Assembly (NCBI GenBank): GCA_044433415.1
Contig: JAWXTP010000029.1
Span: 1 to 28,611, forward strand
From: JAWXTP01 sp044433415
GTDB taxonomy: Bacteria; Bacteroidota; Bacteroidia; Bacteroidales; Rikenellaceae
Reading direction: 5' to 3'
Length of the DNA: 28,611 bases
The position numbers were made by a program, and so were the translations under genes. Below, in pieces: positions 26,296-28,611 of this stretch (positions are counted from its first letter, which is position 1; each line of letters begins with the position of its first letter). Below the pieces are notes generated by a model. It saw only the letters and a program-made list of their open reading frames with translations, was not told the DNA's origin and made no database searches.

Positions 26296-27570
26296 ATGAG
26301 ATCAATTTTATCAGTAACAGCAAGAGAAATTCTTGATTCAAGAGGTAACCCAACAGTAGAGGTTGAGGTGATGACTGTAGATAATATTATAGGACGTGCC
26401 TCTGTGCCTTCAGGTGCTTCTACAGGGGTGAATGAAGCAGTCGAATTGCGCGACTCTGATGTGAAACGTTTTGGCGGTTTGGGCGTGGAACGTGCAGTGC
26501 ATAATGTTAATAAAATTATTGCTGAAAGACTTATAGGTTGTGATGTTACTCAGCAAATGAAAATTGACGAGATACTTATAGAACTTGATGGAACGCCTAC
26601 GAAAAGTAGTTTGGGTGCTAATGCTATATTGGGGGTGTCACTAGCTGTGGCTCATGCTGCTGCAAAAACTTTAAATATCCCTTTGTATCGCTATATAGGA
26701 GGTGTTAATACTAAAATTATGCCTGTACCTATGATGAATATCATAAATGGAGGTTCTCATTCAGATTCACCTATAGCTTTTCAAGAATTTATGATTAGAC
26801 CCATAGGTGCATCTACATTTAAAGAAGCCTTACAGATGGGGGCAGAGGTTTTTCATAGTCTTAAAAAAGTTCTTAAGGAAAAAGGGTTGTCTACAGCCGT
26901 GGGTGATGAAGGCGGTTTTGCACCTACACTAAAAGGTACAGAAGAGGCTTTAGAAGTAATATTAAAAGCTATTTCAGATGCAGGATATACAGCAGGGCGT
27001 AAAGCTGATGAAGCAGATATCTCAATAGCTATGGATTGTGCTGCTAGCGAATTTTATAAAGATGAAATGTATGATTATACTATCTTTGAAGGAGCTCGTG
27101 GACGTAAATTGTCCTCTCAAGAACAGGTTGACTACTTAGAAGATTTGTTAGATTTATATCCAATAGATTCTATAGAGGACGGGATGGCTGAAACAGATTG
27201 GGACGGCTGGAGAATGTTAACAGAAAGAATAGGTGACCGCTGTCAATTAGTGGGTGATGATTTGTTTGTTACTAATGTACATTTTATAGAAAAAGGTATA
27301 GAACAAGGTTGTGCAAACTCTGTGCTTATAAAAGTAAATCAAATAGGAACACTTACTGAAACCCTAGATGCCATAGATATGGCGCATAAGGCAGGGTATA
27401 CAACTATAATTTCTCACCGCTCAGGAGAAACAGAAGATACTACTATTGCAGATATCGCAGTGGCTACAGGAGCAGGTCAAATTAAAACAGGTTCTATGAG
27501 TAGAAGCGATAGAATGGCAAAATATAATCAATTATTGCGCATTGAAGAGGAGTTAAAGATAAGAATGTAA
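26296..27570 (+). CDS. eno: Enolase
   Basis: This 424-residue glycolytic enzyme converts 2-phosphoglycerate to phosphoenolpyruvate. It opens with ILSVTAREILDSRGNPTVEVEV and keeps PSGASTGVNEAVELRD, VPMMNIINGGSHSDSPIAFQEFMI, VGDEGGFAPTL, SIEDGMAETDWDGW, LVGDDLFVTN and the C-terminal block SHRSGETEDTTIADIAVATG. All are family hallmarks including the Mg2+ ligands. Length is typical (about 430). It starts 29 bp after the channel gene on the same strand and no separate promoter is obvious in that gap, so part of its expression may come from the gad operon. A promoter inside the channel gene cannot be excluded. A terminator follows. Confidence 0.97.
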   Translation: MRSILSVTAREILDSRGNPTVEVEVMTVDNIIGRASVPSGASTGVNEAVELRDSDVKRFGGLGVERAVHNVNKIIAERLIGCDVTQQMKIDEILIELDGTPTKSSLGANAILGVSLAVAHAAAKTLNIPLYRYIGGVNTKIMPVPMMNIINGGSHSDSPIAFQEFMIRPIGASTFKEALQMGAEVFHSLKKVLKEKGLSTAVGDEGGFAPTLKGTEEALEVILKAISDAGYTAGRKADEADISIAMDCAASEFYKDEMYDYTIFEGARGRKLSSQEQVDYLEDLLDLYPIDSIEDGMAETDWDGWRMLTERIGDRCQLVGDDLFVTNVHFIEKGIEQGCANSVLIKVNQIGTLTETLDAIDMAHKAGYTTIISHRSGETEDTTIADIAVATGAGQIKTGSMSRSDRMAKYNQLLRIEEELKIRM

Positions 27571-27595
27571 CGGAAACTTCTAAAAAATAATTTTA

Positions 27596-27640
27596 AAAAA
27601 TGGTGTTTTTTGGGCTTATTTCGCAAAAAATGCCATTTTT
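27596..27640 (+). terminator. Terminator after enolase
   Basis: A 16-bp stem (27596-27611 with 27625-27640) with two G-T wobbles and a 13-nt loop, flanked by A and T runs, lies 25 bp after the eno stop. The A-rich and T-rich flanks suit termination on the plus strand. Confidence 0.65.
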
Positions 27641-27728
27641 CATGTAATTTTTTTTCGCATCTAATTTGTTGATTTATAATAGTTAAACAATAAAGGTGAA
27701 AAAAAGGTGAAAAAAAAATGCAAAAAAA

Positions 27729-27759
27729 TTTGCAGTTAATACTAAAATATCTACCTTTG
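27729..27759 (+). promoter_or_regulatory. Promoter of the tRNA operon
   Basis: TTTG at 27729-27732, a 19-nt spacer, and TACCTTTG at 27752-27759 match the Bacteroidetes TTTG-N19-TAnnTTTG consensus exactly. It is the clearest promoter in the window. The predicted start is about 27764-27766, right at the 5' end of tRNA-Ser. Confidence 0.85.
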
Positions 27760-27764
27760 TGCCC

Positions 27765-27852
27765 GGAGAGATGGCAGAGTGGTCGAATGCGGCGGTCTTG
27801 AAAACCGTTGTGCTGCAAGGCACCGGGGGTTCGAATCCCTCTCTCTCCGCCA
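27765..27852 (+). tRNA. tRNA-Ser (anticodon TGA)
   Basis: The acceptor stem GGAGAGA pairs with TCTCTCC; the anticodon loop CTTGAAA gives TGA, reading UCA-type serine codons. A long variable arm of about 16 nt (type II tRNA) and the T-loop TTCGAAT are present. The 3' CCA is encoded. Confidence 0.95.
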
Positions 27853-27862
27853 TTTTACTTTT

Positions 27863-27937
27863 CGGGGTGTAGCGCAGTCCGGTTAGCGCACCTGCTTTGG
27901 GAGCAGGGGGTCCCAGGTTCGAATCCTGGTACCCCGA
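27863..27937 (+). tRNA. tRNA-Pro (anticodon TGG), copy 1
   Basis: The acceptor CGGGGTG pairs with TACCCCG (one G-T). The anticodon loop TTTGGGA gives TGG, for proline, and the T-loop TTCGAAT is present. CCA is not encoded, unlike in the preceding tRNA-Ser. It lies 10 bp after tRNA-Ser. Confidence 0.95.
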
Positions 27938-27945
27938 CTTGTTAA

Positions 27946-27987
27946 GGAGACTCTAAAATTGGATAAAACCAATTATTAGAACTTCCC
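27946..27987. repeat. Short inverted repeat of the GGGAACTTCTAA family between the tRNA-Pro copies
   Basis: AATTGG (27957-27962) and CCAATT (27969-27974) pair around ATAAAA, and outer bases GGAGACTCTAA and TTAGAACTTCCC pair imperfectly. The right half, ATAAAACCAATTATTAGAAC onward (27963-27987), is nearly identical to 11484-11508. It looks like the two ends of the 11348-11508 unit joined with almost no interior. Confidence 0.55.
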
Positions 27988-28020
27988 TTTAGAAAAGTAA
28001 AGGCTTTTAGACCACACTTT

Positions 28021-28095
28021 CGGGGTGTAGCGCAGTCCGGTTAGCGCACCTGCTTTGGGAGCAGGGGGTCCCAGGTTCGAATCCTGGTACCCCGA
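28021..28095 (+). tRNA. tRNA-Pro (anticodon TGG), copy 2
   Basis: Base-for-base identical to the copy at 27863-27937, with the same anticodon and no encoded CCA. No separate promoter box is seen in the 83-bp spacer, so it is probably part of the same transcript. A terminator follows at once. Confidence 0.95.
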
Positions 28096-28096
28096 C

Positions 28097-28129
28097 AAAA
28101 AAGTATTCTTGAAAAAGGATACTTTTTTT
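28097..28129 (+). terminator. Terminator of the tRNA operon
   Basis: AAAAAAGTAT (28097-28106) pairs with ATACTTTTTT (28119-28128), and the following T run continues to 28129. It begins 2 nt after the second tRNA-Pro. Confidence 0.8.
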
Positions 28130-28186
28130 GTGTCTTGTGGTTTTGTATTAATTTCAAAAATTAACGTTTTTATTGAAACATTAATT

Positions 28187-28499
28187 TTACTTAAACTGTT
28201 TTGTTGCAAGTTTAGGATCTAGGCAGTCAAGAAAGACCCCATTTCCAATTTCTACTACCTTACCTTTAATTTTTACAGAATAAAGTATAATACAGTTTGC
28301 GAAAGCACGGTGGCGCAATGTAATTTCTGTACTTTCTATAGAAACGCTTTCCAAGGCGGTACAACTTTCAAAGGCAGAAGTAGCAATTAGTGTTACTGAT
28401 TTTGGTATAGTTATCTCATAAATGTTAATACAGTCAAAGAATGCACCCTGTGATATAATCTCTAAAGAATTAGGTAATAGTAGTTTTCTTAAACGCTGA
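28187..28499 (-). pseudogene. BspA-type leucine-rich-repeat protein, 3' remnant
   Basis: The minus-strand frame from about 28499 to the TAA at 28187-28189 reads LLLPNSLEIISQGAFFDC, ITIPKSVTLIATSAFESC, then an ESVSIES segment followed by HRAFANC, and VKIKGKVVEIGNGVFLDC. These are four BspA-like leucine-rich repeats (LRR_5), each ending AF..C. Such proteins are usually surface or secreted binding proteins. The frame begins abruptly, with no start codon, at the end of an IS30-family element, so the gene's 5' part was separated or lost by insertion. About 100 residues remain. If the interrupted 5' part lies beyond the window the gene is split, not deleted. Confidence 0.75.
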
Positions 28500-28611
28500 A
28501 TTCAACCTGCAAATGCAACTGAATTCATATTAATAATTTGTTTAAATTTTTCATTTGGTGTGAGGTATCCGAGTCTTTTACGAGGACGATTATTTAGCTT
28601 GTTTTCAATCC
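28497..28611 (-). mobile_element. End of an IS30-family insertion sequence, partial
   Basis: The 3' end of a transposase gene runs off the right edge. The repeats of the interrupted leucine-rich-repeat gene resume a few bases after its stop codon. The IS boundary is somewhere near 28490-28501; the matching end and target duplication are outside the window. Confidence 0.65.
28502..28611 (-). CDS. IS30-family transposase, C-terminal fragment
   Basis: The minus-strand frame from the right edge to the TGA at 28502-28504 encodes 35 residues: IENKLNNRPRKRLGYLTP, then NEKFKQIINMNSVAFAG. The N.RPRK.LG..TPNE motif is the conserved C-terminus of IS30-family DDE transposases, just after the catalytic glutamate region, and the final VAFAG resembles their usual ending. 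The rest of the gene lies outside the window, so whether the transposase is intact is unknown. Confidence 0.8.
   Translation of the reverse strand, partial: IENKLNNRPRKRLGYLTPNEKFKQIINMNSVAFAG

Noticed and set aside
27528..27818. Minus-strand frame of 96 codons
   Set aside because: It covers the end of enolase, its terminator, the tRNA promoter and part of tRNA-Ser, and has no recognisable domain.
27976..28209. Minus-strand frame of 77 codons containing GYQDSNLGPPAPKAGALTG
   Set aside because: This is the antisense translation of the second tRNA-Pro gene, a well-known false protein call.

Overview
This window looks like a chromosomal segment of an AT-rich member of the Bacteroidales. The evidence is a fimbrillin/DUF5119/DUF3575 cluster, a TonB receptor with a carboxypeptidase-like N-terminal domain, the Bacteroides-type glutamate decarboxylase cassette with an ion-channel gene, and promoters that fit the Bacteroidetes TTTG / TAnnTTTG pattern. 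The assignment rests on gene content and motifs seen by eye, not on a database search.

Layout. (1) 1-2982, minus strand: a surface-fimbria gene set (DUF3575 protein, DUF5119 lipoprotein, fimbrillin-like lipoprotein that runs off the left edge). (2) 3387-8495, plus strand: a TonB-dependent receptor followed by a lipoprotein built from two near-identical 388-residue halves, probably a receptor/surface-lipoprotein uptake pair of unknown ligand. (3) 8496-9081: a convergent spacer with a 383-bp inverted-repeat element and strong hairpins. (4) 9082-20587, minus strand: a housekeeping and envelope-biogenesis run, in transcription order mfd, coaX, an outer-membrane barrel, a TPR protein, lptC, a CNNM/CorC-type protein and a PpiD-like foldase. 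(5) 20644-26266: a TauE/SafE permease and an acid-resistance cassette, with gadB on the minus strand diverging from gadC-glsA-ion channel on the plus strand. Glutaminase makes glutamate and ammonia, decarboxylase consumes a proton to make GABA, the antiporter exchanges the two, and the channel may adjust membrane potential. Enolase follows only 29 bp later. (6) 27729-28129: a tRNA-Ser and two identical tRNA-Pro genes with a textbook promoter and a terminator. (7) 28187-28611, minus strand: the 3' remnant of a BspA-type leucine-rich-repeat gene broken by an IS30-family element whose transposase C-terminus runs off the right edge.

The items most worth a second look are the 383-bp inverted-repeat element, a dispersed palindromic repeat family (GGGAACTTCTAA) that appears in several intergenic spacers including the gadB/gadC regulatory region, the duplicated beta-helix-like lipoprotein with its receptor, the GSN selectivity filter of the gad-linked channel, and a five-cysteine N-terminus on the glutamate decarboxylase. 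I did not find a clear defence system, CRISPR array or other wholly unknown multi-gene system.
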